A stretch of DNA of 64,000 bases from Letharia columbiana (Eukaryota > Ascomycota > Lecanoromycetes > Lecanorales > Parmeliaceae). Location: assembly GCF_014066305.1 (NCBI RefSeq), contig NW_023501037.1, positions 1,178,501 through 1,242,500 of the forward strand, read 5' to 3'. The notes beneath the pieces are model-generated. The model had not been told where the DNA came from and ran no database searches. It saw nothing but the letters and a program-made list of their open reading frames with translations. The position numbers and the translations under genes were made by a program. Below are positions 50,429-62,607 of this stretch, one piece after another (position 1 is the stretch's first letter; the number at the start of each line of letters is the position of its first letter).

Positions 50429-52710
50429 TCATGCCGTGTCACCTTGTGCTTGAAAATCGTCTATGAAGTCTTCCCAATTCGTCCATGCCATATCGTCCAT
50501 GTTAGTGTTATACTGGCTCTGGGTCGTCGCAGCGGTAAGCCAGGGATCCCAATCGAAGGGTTCCGAGGTTGCAATGGGATTGGCCTGCTGATATTCTAGG
50601 ATGGGAGGCGTCATACTCTTCGTCGGCCACTGTGTATAGCCCTTGATCTCAAGATTAGAATACGCCGTGCTGATCGAAGGGCCCTTCTGTTCGATTTTAT
50701 TCAAGGCCGCTAGTGATGATGAAGGGGTCGTAATTGCGGAGCGAGAGGTGAGGTGCTTCTGTCTCACTCCTCGTGCCCTGTTCATCAGCTTCTTGATTGG
50801 CCGCCAAAGCATGCCCTTGTTCGAATCCGCCACGTGCTGCGCCATTTGCTGGAAAGCGGTCTCAACGACCGCCCATGCCCTCTCGACCATTGGGCCCTCC
50901 GTCTTGACACACAGCTCAGCAATGGTCACTGCTAAAGGGTGCCATTGCACATAAGTTTGGCACAGCCATCTGAACGGACTTACCGCTGGATCTGTTTCCA
51001 GTTGACGGGCTCTCTCGAGGACATCGACCGAAAGCCGAAGGATGTCTGGATGCGCAATCTGAGATGAGGGGACACTACCCGGGCGTCTTTTCATAGGCCG
51101 GTAAACGAAAAGCCACAGGATGGCAATAGTGACGTCTCCTACCATCCTTGTAAACCAGTGAAATGGACGAGTCGGGTCGAGATGACGCAGATATTTCTCT
51201 TCAATGTGCCGCTGCAGGTTGATGACAGTGTCTACCCGCTGGCCCCGCACCTCTTCAGATCTGGCCTGGGAATGAGCGACTTCCCTTGCGGGTACGTATG
51301 ATAATTTCCTTGTCGCGTCCAACACCTCGTTACAGCTCAGTGCAAAGGTCATGTCCGTGTAACCTTCCCTTTCTTTCACTTCCTCGAATGAGTTGAGACT
51401 TATATCCTCGTCATTGATGTGTAGAGGCAATCTCGTGCTAAAGGAGTCAGCGGCAATTACGGTACTTGACGCACGGTCATCGGCTGCGTGAGAGTCGAGG
51501 TCACATATCTGCCACCATAAGCGCCGTCGCATTTCATGCTCAAAGGGTCGAAAAAACGAAGCAGTGCTGTCGTTATGCAAACCCATAGCCTCAGCTATGC
51601 GGACTGCAAGGCTTGTGAGCGTCCACATAAGACGGCTGCTATCATTGGCACGCACAGATACCTATCTCACCGTAAGCTAGGGCCCGTCGACGAAAATTGT
51701 AATTCTCATGCTATTAGACAAGCGCCTACCAGATATATAGCCAATGCCTGCAAGGTCGACATTTCGACCGTGTTTAGGAAGTCCGTCTTCACCAATGCTG
51801 ACTCGATTCCTGTCCGGTATCTTGCCAACAGTATTGTCCTATCTTCGCCGATTCGATGTCTGCACTCCCCACTATCCATACTTGTAACGGCAGCGTAGTA
51901 GACGGCGAATCTTAATGCATCTAGTCCCCCGCGCCCTGGACTGCAATCAAGTCCTTCAGCGTTCTCTTGCAGGTATTTGCGCAAGGATGAGCCATGTAAA
52001 ACTTTGAATATTGGGTCAACATTGGCCAAGTATATGTCACAGAATGTGTAGACCTGATGGGGTGTTGGAGGAATGACATCCGCGGCGATCGCTGTACCGA
52101 AAATTGCAAATCCCGAATGGTTTGACGGTTGCAGGTGTTGCTGACCCAAGCTCAAGGTGTCCGATGAGGGCGTCAGCTCGCCCTCGTCTTCGTCTCCATC
52201 ATCCGATGATCCGCCGAACACGTCCTTCAGCCCATGAATTTCTTCGCTCAGACTCACCCAGAACGAACTTGCCAGATACTTGTCTAGCCGTGGCGCTGCA
52301 GGTTGGGTTCGGTGGTAAACCCCCCGAGGTGTACTGCTTGCCTTGGCACTGGTAGCATCAACAGTACCCTCGCCAGTCGTCCTCTCTTGCTCGCTTTGTG
52401 GCGTTTCATGTCCTTCGATGTTTCTGACCAAGCCCTCCAATTTCGCAATTCGCTCCAGTAGTTCTCCCTCCTCTCTCTTTCTCTTCCTTCCGCCTTGCCT
52501 TCCTCGTGCTACCCGTGAAGGAATGAATGGGACGCATTCGGCTTTTGACCGCTGGCAATTACCACAAGGAATGGTGCGGTCGCACCTCACCTTGCGGCGG
52601 CGGCAAAGCGTGCAGCTTGCGGGCGTCTGGGGGTGATTGCTGTCTCCGGAGGAAAGATCATCGACGATATCATTGTTCGCATCAAGGCTCATGTTTAAAC
52701 GCGCGTTCAT
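50429..52710 (-). CDS. Zn2Cys6 transcription factor with fungal-specific middle domain
   Basis: Two exons, 52710-51730 and 51661-50429, 737 residues in phase. The zinc cluster near residues 34-60 is perfect: C-TL-C-RRRKVR-C-DRTIP-C-GN-C-QRSKAE-C, followed by a basic linker (GGRKRKREE) and a short coiled coil (LLERIAKLEGLVRNIE) for dimerisation. The middle region contains the fungal_trans signature SSRLMWTLTSLAVRIAEAMGLH and RRRLWWQICDLD. An acidic tail with Trp/Asp (DDMAWTNWEDFIDDF) is a likely activation region. These proteins bind CGG-containing sites. It sits 0.7 kb upstream of an MFS exporter on the same strand, so control of that pump is a fair guess but unproven. The start could be Met7. 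Confidence 0.93.
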
Positions 52711-53389
52711 ATCCGTGGTTTTACAACGTCACCGTAGCCTACCAAGTTGATCATGGCTTTGGGTTGCCCTGAATTGGTAATTTCGGAGCGATAGGAAGCT
52801 GGTCAGTCCGACACGCGGACTACACCTCCCGTCTCTATATTCAAAGGCAAGTCGGAATGCCAGAGGGGATCAAATGATGTGGCTCATCCGACTAGCATAT
52901 ACCATAAAGTAGGCATCATTAATCGGGCCGTGCACTCGGCTCGCTCCGTTGGCGATGAGTGCGTGGCAGTACATAACGGCTCACTTTGGTCACTTTGATA
53001 GGTCACTGTCTAGCGCTACGAGTAGGACCACCGGTGTTTCATTTGGCCGATCCGATGCTACTTAAAGCCGCCCCATTCCTAGAAATCAGTTTCTACGTGT
53101 AGTGTGGACTTGTATGCGTACATGTATGTATATAAGATACTAAGTCAAGAGCAAACTGGCATCCTTTTGCCATGGGTGCGGCTCCACTTTAAAGACTTGA
53201 CTGAAATACCGAGACAACACTGTCCGGATGATGGCGCGTCAACAGCGTTTACTGCCTTCTATGACCCGAGTAATTAGCGTCTTCTTCTCATCCTCTAGCT
53301 ATCACTTTCCTCCTTGACGTTTCGGGAGATATTGTAAGCATAGACTCAAATGGTGAATTGGGCAACTTGACACATGTCCTGCAGCTGAG
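52711..53389. promoter_or_regulatory. Divergent promoter region (Zn2Cys6 factor / CHL1)
   Basis: About 0.68 kb between divergent starts. No coding frame is supported. It contains the promoters of both genes; individual elements are not called. Confidence 0.5.
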
Positions 53390-56300
53390 ATGGAGCCTGC
53401 TATCAAAGACTTTCACCATCCATACAGACCCTATGATATCCAATCTGAGCTGATGAATGTCGTATACGAATGCATTGCTGAAGGAAAAGTTGGCATTCTG
53501 GAATCTCCCACAGGTCTGCCACCTCTGAATGCTCTTCTGACTTACTACTCTAACCTTTGATATCAAGGAACCGTATGTCAAATGAACACTTTCACTTATG
53601 TTTGCTCCTTTTTCGCTGCATTGCTTCTCCTTATTGATTTACCACGGCTCTCATCTTTTGATTTCTTTCTATCTCGTTCATGCGTATTTTTCCGAATCTG
53701 ATGTTGACACCTTTGTAGGGCAAGTCTCTTAGTCTGATCTGTAGCTCTTTGACGTGGCTACGACATTTTCAAGAGGACGCTTTACAAAGCGAAGTAACGC
53801 TTGAGAAAGGTTGGCCTGCCAAGATGTGCTTGGTAACCTGATCCTAAAACTTTCGCAGAGAACGACGAACCCAATTGGGTAGTTGAGCACGCTCAGGCTC
53901 ACAGAAGGAACGCTCTGATTGAACAGAAGTCAAAGCTCGAGGCACATCTGAGACAAGTTCGGGCCAAGGAGCTCCAGCAAAAGCAGAGCTATGAGAGCGG
54001 CGAGCCTAAAGCCAAGCGCACAGTATGTTATTGCTGCTTGAAGCTCGACATTAATTGCTAAAAAATCTCAAAGAAAGCCGACGAGGCTCAAGCCACTTCA
54101 GATGCTGAAGACGACGAACGTTTCGAGCTCGACGAGTACAACAGCGAAGACGAGAACCCAAAAGCCAAGACTTCATATCATCCTTCCACAGATCCAGGTC
54201 TCTCCTCGGCAAGCTTGCAGTTGATGGAAAAGTTGGCTCGTACTCTGACGATCTTACACGATACTGACTGATACTGTACTCCAGATTAGGCTTAATTGTC
54301 AAGCCTTCAGAGAAAGAGGATCTATTGCCGACAGACGATGTCAAGATTTACTTCTGTTCAAGAACGCACTCGCAATTAGCACAATTCGTCCGAGAACTGC
54401 GGCGCGTTAATCTTCCGGAGGTATCCTGGGCAGCGGAAATGGATGCTTCCGACCCAGAGGACAAAGTGGTAGTCAAGCATCTTCCCCTAGGATCCAGGAA
54501 GAACCTTTGCATCAACCCAAAGGTCTCTCGGCTTGGTAGTGCACCTGCTATCAATGAACGCTGCCTGGAGTTGCAACAATCTGACACTTCCAAAGATCAC
54601 AAATGCCCGTTCATCCCAAACAAGGAGAATGAGACACTGGTGAACGACTTTCGAGATCACACCCTTGCGAAAATCAGAGACATTGAGGATCTGGGACAGC
54701 TTGGCAAGAAGATAGGCATATGCCCCTATTATGCCTCAAGAGCAACAATCAAACCTAGCGAGGTGAGTCCGGTCAAGCGCCCAGAGTCACGAATGACTAA
54801 CGGAACGGATTCTAGATCGTCACACTGCCGTATCCTTTACTATTGCAAAAGTCAGCCAGAGAAGCTCTGGATATCTCCTTAAAAGGCCACGTGATCATCA
54901 TTGACGAAGCGCACAATCTCATGGACACCATATCAAGCATACATTCCATCACTGTGACCCAAGACCAATTAAAGCGATGCAGATCTCAACTAGGCGTTTA
55001 CCTCCAGAAGTTTCGCAACAGATTGAAAGGCAAGAACAGAGTCTATGTTGCCCAAGTGGTCCGCTTGATCGATTCGGTATCAGGCTTTCTTGAGACTAGG
55101 ATTACTGAAAAGCAATCCTCAGAGGGGATCGTCGATGTTGGTCATCTGATGGCCGGCAAAGGAGTGGACCAAATCAATCTCTACAAGCTTATGCGTTATT
55201 TTCAAGAAAGCAAGCTCGCTCGGAAAGTGGAAAATTATACCATCCACACCGAAGAGCAAGAGTCGAAAGCCAAGTCTAGAATGGAGCGCGAAGCCCATGT
55301 CTCAACCACGCCGGTATTGACCCATGTCCAGTCTTTCCTCCAGACTCTGACAAACCCAGCTGCTGAGGGTCGGTTTTTCTATGAAAAGGATGGGAATAAT
55401 GATGTGTCTCTCAAATACATGCTCTTGGATCCGACGCATCACTTTAAAGAGATTGTTGAAGATGCAAGAGCAGTTATACTAGCTGGAGGGACGATGTCAC
55501 CTGTAAAACTCCCCCATCTCGATCTTCTCTCTGAGTATTCGCTAAAGATTCTTCAGATGGATGATTACACCCGCCATCTTTTTGCATACGTTGATCCTGG
55601 TCGCCTGAAAACCTTCAGCTGCGGGCACATAATTCCAAAGGAGAACCTCATTGCGCTCCCGGTAGCCAAGGGACCAGGTGGTATAGATTTCGATTTTACT
55701 TACGACAAGCGCAACTCTCTCGCGATGATCGAGGCTTTCGGAAAATGTCTACTCCAGCTCTCAAACATCATCCCTGACGGCTTAGTCGTCTTCTTCCCAA
55801 GCTATGCCTACCTCGAACAAGTGGTACTCCGCTGGCAAATGAAGAGTAGCGGAGCAGTAAACTCTATCTGGGACCGCTTAATGGAGAGGAAGCCCATTTT
55901 CCGAGAATCCAAAGCCGCCACCGGTATCGATGACGTCCTCGGCCGATACTCCCAAGCCATCTCCACCGGCCACGGCGGCCTCCTCCTCTCCGTCATCGGC
56001 GGCAAGATGTCCGAAGGCATCAACTTCTCCGACGCCCTCGGGCGTGGCGTCGTAGTTGTTGGCCTCCCCTTCCCCAACATCCAGAGCGCCCAATGGAAAG
56101 CCAAGCTGGAGTACATCGAACAAAGCACGACGACACGAACGGGTAGTCGGGATGAGGGAAAGGCTGCCGCTAGAGAGTTCTACGAGAACGCGTGCATGAG
56201 GGCGGTAAACCAGAGCATTGGGAGGGCTATCAGACATAGAGGAGACTTTGCGAGTATTCTACTCCTGGATCGGCGGTATAGGACACCGAGGATCGAGGGC

Positions 56301-56408
56301 AAGCTACCGGCATGGATTCGGCAGGGTATCGTTAAGGGTGGAGAAGACGGTCTTGGGCAGGTGCTCGAGAGTTTGAGGATGTTCTTCAAGGGCAAGAAGA
56401 GTGTCTAA
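53390..56408 (+). CDS. CHL1: Fe-S DEAH helicase of sister-chromatid cohesion (Chl1/DDX11)
   Basis: 5'-to-3' DNA helicase acting at replication forks in cohesion. Proposed exons: 53390-53513, 53568-53572, 53719-53809, 53859-54022, 54074-54231, 54285-54762, 54816-56408, in phase, 870 residues (yeast Chl1: 861). Seen: Q-motif YDIQSELM, Walker A SPTGTGKS (39-46), [10 protein letters not shown], four Fe-S-type cysteines ([22 protein letters not shown]), DEAH box at 370-373 (IIIDEAHN), [30 protein letters not shown], and the motif VI region [13 protein letters not shown]. The Fe-S site and charged N-terminal insert (about residues 75-180) place it with Chl1 rather than Rad3/XPD. The Walker A codons for Gly42-Thr43 are recovered only with a 5-nt exon. 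Intact if so spliced. Confidence 0.94.
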
Positions 56409-57010
56409 GTGGATGCTATATGCTTGCCCCGACCCTGTCCGTCACCAAGATACTCCAAAGCTTGCTGGTGGTGACACGTCAGGAGACGGGATATCAATTC
56501 CGTTCCACAAGAGTGTCATCTTTGTATGCGGAACGGTCACATCAAGGTTGCGTTTTCGCATTGAAAATCCATGACTGTGCCAATCTGACCGTTGAGCAAG
56601 ATAAAATTCAGTCTCGAAAAGTAGCAAGGGAAAAAGGGGCAAAAAAATTACAAATAGATTCAAGGCTTTTGCCACCGACGCTCCGCCTCCTCCCTTCTGA
56701 ACGTGCGTATGAGTTTCAAAGTGACGTCAAGAAGATGTGATGGTAAGCAGGGGCAAAAGCATTTGATGCAGACGTGTGCTGAGAGAGACCGCTGTATCTG
56801 CGATTCACGATGGCTGGCGACATTTGATCGACATACAAGTCACAAGGGCACGACTGGGAAGCGACTCCTGCTTTAGCCGAGGCATGCATAATTCGTTGTA
56901 ACGTTCGCAGCCAAGATCCTAACATCGTAGCAGCGATATCATTAAATCAGCCATCTTGAGAAAGGTGGACTTTCATTCCTCCGTGGCCGCTGCAATAGAA
57001 CATCAGACCC
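56409..57010. other. Convergent intergenic region
   Basis: About 0.6 kb between the CHL1 stop and the stop of the leftward AAA ATPase gene. It must contain both 3' ends. No gene is supported. Confidence 0.45.
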
Positions 57011-59701
57011 TCACCCGCCCCTTTCCCCAAATTCCTTGGCCCAATCTTCGAATTCTTGTAAGCCCTGCTTGCTGACACTCGGCCGAATGTTTATCAAACT
57101 CGCCTCGAAGTCCTCAAATTGGATGGGCCGTATTTCATCCGTCGACATGTATAGTAGCGCTTCGCCTAAGCTCCGAAGCGGACCCATTGCTGCATCTTTC
57201 GCTAAAGCCGTGATATCGCTGCCAGAGAAACCTGGCCTTGGTGTCAGTATTGGGACCAATGGCACGAGCATGGAAAGGAAAGTATACCATCTGTCAGCTC
57301 TACCAAAACCTCAATATCCTTCTTGGAGAGATTATGCTTCTGATGCCCCAGAAGCGTCTTTAGCTGCTCTCCTCTGACGGGTGCCTCTGGCAAGGGTATG
57401 TATTGCCTCCTCACAAATCTTCTTCTAGCAGCTTCGTCAATCGCCCAAGGCATATTCGTGGCGGCAAGGACCAGGACCCTAGACGCATCGCCCTCGGCCT
57501 TCTCCTTGTCTGTTTGTTTGCTGCCTGCTGCCGCACGCTGTAAATCTGACCATTGGATCAAGAACTCTGTCTTGATGCGCCTTGTAGACTCATGTTCGCT
57601 TGAGCCCCCTCGAGACGATAAAAGTGAATCTATCTCATCAACAAAGATGATTGAAGGTGCGAGTGCTTTTGCGAGAGAGAAAAGTGCCCGGACCAACTTT
57701 TCTGACTCGCCTAACCATTTTGAAGTGAGACTACTGGCCGAGATGGCAAAGAACGTCGATCTTGACTCAGTGGCTACGGCTCTAGCAAGCATCGTCTTTC
57801 CGGTTCCAGGAGGTCCGAAGAGTAACATTCCTCTAGCTGGTTCACGGAGACCCATGAAGAGATCTGGGCGCAGAAAAGGGTAAACGACTGCTTCTTTCAG
57901 AGCCTTCTTTGCAACTTCTAGACCAGCTACATCAGCCCAGTGAACTTCGTCTCCCTGGACCACGATCTCGTTGAATATCTGCTTAGCTGCGCCCTCGTCA
58001 ACTCCTTTGGGCAGGTTCTTCTTGATGTACTTGACACGCTCGTGCCAAGCCGATGAAGGCTGGGTAGTATCAGACGGATCTTTGTCGGGTTTAGTCGATT
58101 CAAGTGCTGGGTCAACTGGAATGGGATTTTCGCGAGCTTTGCGAGGAGGTCGTCTCTTCTTTTCCTCTTTCTCGTAGCTGCTGCTGGTATTGTCGTCATT
58201 GCTTTCGGAGGATACTCGCCTGCCTGACTCATCTGTTTCATGCTTATTTGATCGGGGCGAGGAGATGTTTGCTACAGGACGCCGAGCAATGCTAGTTGGG
58301 ACTGGAGGCCGGGTTTTCCTTTGAGGAGATCGTTGCCGCATTGGTAGACTGGATGCCCTGGCGCTGTCGTCCGAACGATTAGTCCTTGCAAGGAATTGCG
58401 CTGTCGCTCGTGAGCTAGCCGTGGTTTGCGGAAACTCGGTTCTGTAAGAAGGATAATCGACTGGAGCTTTTGGCCGCGCTGGTGATTTTGCTCTGACCTT
58501 TGTCACCATGGGATCCCGCAATGTGTCAGCGTGCAGCGGGGGCGTTGGTGGCTCAAGGGTCATGAGATCTGCACTAGTTTGCGGACGCAAGCTTGAAGAT
58601 CCATTTGCGTTCTGCTGGCTGGATATCGACTGTAGTGTGGAGGAAGTACTAGGTCGAGCATCATCTTGCAATGGAATTAAGTCCGGTGGCGTACGTGCAT
58701 CTGGTCGCACCAGTGCGTTGCCCCCTAATGCTTGCTCTTCTCCATCTGTAACATTTGTAGAGTCTGGTCTGGACGAAGTATTACCCCCTACGCTGTCGCG
58801 ATGGACGGAGTCCACCGTATTCGTACTGCCGTTCCTGCCGGCCAAAGTCTGTCCCAGCTTCTGTCCGGAACCTTTCGATATTGAGTCCCAAGCAAGGCCT
58901 GCAGCCTTTGATGACACGGGAGGGGCGCCAAAACGACCACCCGAAGCTCTAGGTGATTTTGATTGTTTCTTGCCGTCCTTAAGTCCTCGTAGAGTAGTCA
59001 ACATGACATGGCCTTTCTTATCCGGACTAGGTGTTCTTGGTGTTTTCGTGGGGGGTACTGGCAGCGTAGGTGGTGTATAGGGTGTCGTAGAACTCATTGT
59101 GCTGACCTGAGGACTACTGTAAGACCGATCTGTTGGAGAGTAGTTGGAATCTCTCGCTGATAGAAGAGGACGTCGGGGAAGAGCTGGTGGAGCTTTCGAA
59201 AGGTCCGGATAATTTACTGCAGGCACAGTACCCTCTCCAAGCCAGCCTGTATTTGCCTGATGGCCCACAGGATGATCAGGCTTGGTAGGCACCGGTGGCC
59301 GGCCTAGCGTTGTCGAGCTGCTGCTGGACCTGTCACCATTGTCTTTGGCCTCCTTCCGACTCTTTCGCAGCGCTTCAAGAAGGTCTACGCGTTCCTTGCA
59401 TTGCAGCTCCATATTCCGGAGTGATTCTTGTAACGCTCTCTCGGTCTCCGACTTTGGCTGGTAGTTTGGCGGGACCCTGTAAGCATTGTGGTAGTAGATC
59501 TGATCGAGTGCAGAACGCCATGACCGCAGCGCCTCTGCTTCGTTGTTCTATCGAAGAGATGATGGTCAGCGAAAGGTCCATGGACCGTTCTGAAGAGCTT
59601 GAGCTACATACCTGGCCTTCAAAGTAGACAGCTGTTGAACAGACTAGATAACATTCATCGTAGGTCTTCTGCATAGAAGACGAGGCCTTGTTGCGCATCA
59701 T
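57011..59701 (-). CDS. Meiotic-clade AAA ATPase, Sap1/spastin-like with MIT-like N-terminus
   Basis: Exons 59701-59612, 59547-57288 and 57231-57011, in phase, 856 residues. The N-terminus (residues 1-80) is helical and MIT-like ([20 protein letters not shown], across the first junction). A long Ser/Pro-rich disordered linker follows to about residue 540. The AAA module has [20 protein letters not shown], Walker A GPPGTGKT (608-615), Walker [12 protein letters not shown], sensor [19 protein letters not shown] with arginine fingers, and a Vps4-type C-terminal helix region ([15 protein letters not shown]). This clade includes spastin, fidgetin, katanin and Vps4, which pull on tubulin tails or ESCRT-III. 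The length and linker fit fungal Sap1/Yta6 better than the short Vps4. Biological role not certain. Confidence 0.9.
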
Positions 59702-60614
59702 TGATCGTAGCTAGCTGCTTGGACTCGTCCATGAGTTTTTGAGAAAGGAAGACCAGACACGCGATAGGTTGAGGCTTGGAGCTGATCACTGCCCGAATGC
59801 CTCGTGTTCAGGCGAAGAATGACGTCCGTAGGGTCGTACTTTCCCTGTGGGGTGCAAATCAAGTGTCAATGAGGAATCAGGTAGGGATATACAAGCAGTG
59901 CTATCTCGAGGTGCTGTGAATGTGTTTTCTACAGATTCAAGTGCTGTGAACGAAAGGTACTGACAGTCCGCACAGTGCACTAAACTCATGGCTTGGAGGA
60001 AGCCTTTTGAGTTTGGCAGAAACACCCTTGAAGTGGACCCTTTATCGATAGCTACGAGGACCACCAAAAAGCTCTGAACTACTACGAGATCGAGGGCTAT
60101 ACAATCGGTTGCTGGAGGAATTTCTAACCTTCACTGCAAACCTTCAGAGGATTCAAATTACAGGACGACGAGTCTCTCTCTTTGAAAAAAGCTGATCACC
60201 TTGTTAAGGTTTGGCCTCCATTCTGCTGGAAGCAGGGATACTACACGCACCAAGTGCAGGAGTAACAGCATGTATGATTGAGCGTATGAGGCTTCATGTG
60301 AAGCGAAATAGCTGCAGGTGCTGTGTCCTATGTACAAAAGTGAGCCACAAGCGCGCCAGTACGCCCTGCAATCTGTAAATGCTTCCGATATCTTTTGTCC
60401 CGCTCGGTGCTGTTCCATCTATTGTGTTACACATCATGCTGCTATGCTGTCCAAAATCTTTCCAACGCCCGCTCAATGACATGATGCTCTATATCGACGA
60501 CCGAAGATTGGGTATCGGAAGAAAACGCTTGTACACAAAAAGGCTGCTGAAGTAGAGAAGATCTCGATGCTGTACGCAGTTTAATTGGTGGATTCAGGAG
60601 ACACCGAATTTCTG
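59702..60614. other. Intergenic, nothing recognised
   Basis: About 0.9 kb between the start of the AAA ATPase gene and the 3' end of the mitoferrin gene. Short frames exist on the minus strand (60,067-59,786; 60,418-60,158) but lack family motifs. It contains the AAA promoter. Confidence 0.45.
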
Positions 60615-61918
60615 TCATAGCTCGTCGTTATGACGGATGAAATAATTCTTAGCCAACTCATACGAGCTCCTAAATCACAAAGTCAATTTGCCCTGACGGA
60701 TCATAAACGATGCGAAGGAATCAGCGTACCAGCATATAGCAGTGCTAGGTACCGTCGTCAGGATTCTTGGTTGTAGACCACGGAAAAAGCCCCCGTATCC
60801 ATGTTGTCTTTTGATAATGGCCGCTGCATCGAACATTCCTTTCGCATGTCTCAGCTCATTATCTTTCGCAGTACCTCTAGTTTGCAGCAAAGTCTTGATG
60901 ACATCCAAGGGTGTTGTCAATGCTGCGGCCAAGCCTCCCGCCAGCCCGCCGGCAACTATATGCGTCGTAGGGTTGTAATCTCGTGAAGGGTTGAGATATT
61001 GCGAGATGGAGCCGTAAGCCGAGAACTGCAGCGCGGTGAATGGAACGGTCATGCTTATCGTCGTTGGATACGAGATGTAGAATGCCCGGAGGCCCTCGTT
61101 CTTGTAGACTGATTTCGTACACTGCCGTATTGACCTGTACATCGAGCCATGGACCTGCATGCGCTGTTTAATGACTAGTCGGAAAGTCAGAGGTATTCGA
61201 TCAGATATGGCGACTCATCTCACCATCGAACGGGTTCATCAAAGCGTCACTGGCAATCGTTGCGCAAGCCCCACTGACAGCTAGAGCTTGTCAGCCCGGT
61301 TCCAAATCATGTTGAAACCCGTGCAGTTTACCTCCTGCGAGTGGATGATGGCCTGAATTGTTTCCTCCCATGGCATGCTTCACCGCCTCGTAGGTCAAAA
61401 AGTAGAGGGCATGCGCCGGACCTTCACCACGTCAATACTCAGTGCTCTCCGTAAGAGCACACACAGCATACCAGCCCCGACGATCACACTTGAGACACCT
61501 TTCCACATCGACCTGAGTCCTTCTATCCTCCGTATCTTCCAAAACGCTTGGTGCATGCCGGTGTACAGGCCGCCTTCGGCGGGCTTTAGTATTTGGAGGC
61601 GAGTCTGCGGAGCTTCAGCGCAAAGCCAGGAGAGTCCGTGTGGGTAGAAGATTACCTTCAGCATGTCGACTGGATACATGACAGAGTGTTCCTTATGCCC
61701 CATTAGCTCTGCATGACATCTGGGAGCTCAGCGCCGTGGGGCAAATTCACGGCGACTCCGGCAAATCCACCAGCCAACATGTTCTCCAAGGCTGTGAAAT
61801 TGGGCGGTAAAGCTTCATAGCTGCGGTTTATACTTAGTCAATTTATCATTGAGCGTCAAGATCTCAAACCGATCACTCACTCGATATCCTCCACCGGGAC
61901 TGGGTCATGGGCGGCCAT
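60615..61918 (-). CDS. Mitochondrial iron carrier, mitoferrin (Mrs3/Mrs4-like)
   Basis: Inner-membrane carrier importing iron for Fe-S and haem synthesis. Proposed eight exons: 61918-61881, 61820-61751, 61691-61656, 61604-61472, 61421-61332, 61280-61224, 61174-60730, 60669-60615, in phase, 307 residues (yeast Mrs3: 314). All three carrier signatures are present: YPVDMLKTRLQ, NPFDVIKQRMQ and TPLDVIKTLLQTRG, with the six helices of the family. EHSVMYPVD, GPAHALYFLTYE and the GGNNSGHHPLAG stretch are typical of mitoferrins rather than other carriers. One exon is only 36 nt. The last exon adds SSYELAKNYFIRHNDEL instead of a false read-through tail after AICW. Intact. Confidence 0.93.
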
Positions 61919-62607
61919 CGACCTCAGATCCAACGGTGTGGCTAGAGAGGGTAGTTCGGCCGTGATGTAATTAAAACTGGGCAACTGTGGTAGGAAGGTC
62001 TAGGAAATTCATTGAGGATGAGAATGTAAGAATTATTTATGTGTTGGTAATTTTGATAGGCGCAGATAAAATAAATGAAGATTATTGTTTGCAACCTTTC
62101 ATGCAGACTTTCATACGCAGACTTTCTTTTCCTTTCCACGACATCATCATTCATCATGGTCCGTGATTCCAGAACGCCCTAGCCAGATTCCCTTCCAAAC
62201 CGACCTGTGCAGTCATGCCATCAATCATCACAACAATCAGCAGAAGATTGATGACTTTGTATACATTGTCCCTAGATATTTCCTTTCATCCTCAATCCGC
62301 CTGATGAAAGTAGGCTGCTACATGAATTGGAGACTACCAGTAACCGAGTGTTCCGGTAAAAACCAAGGCTCCAAGTTGCATTGCGTGGAAAATGCGAGCA
62401 AAAAAGAGAGCGAAGAAATCGAAATTCGTGAGGTCTGGTTGCTGTCTCATTCTCTCTCCATTTTCGAACGCTAAGCCAAATTTGACCGCCTCCGAATTCT
62501 GACCAGGCCTTGACTTTATGCACATCTGAATGAGCATTACATGAACGCCAGACCACCGACGAAGCCAATGCGGGTATCCTATTGTACACTCCATTTGATA
62601 TGAAATG
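61919..62607. other. Intergenic between mitoferrin and ATG9
   Basis: About 0.7 kb, AT-rich around 62,000-62,090. It carries the mitoferrin promoter and the ATG9 3' end. No gene is supported. Confidence 0.45.
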
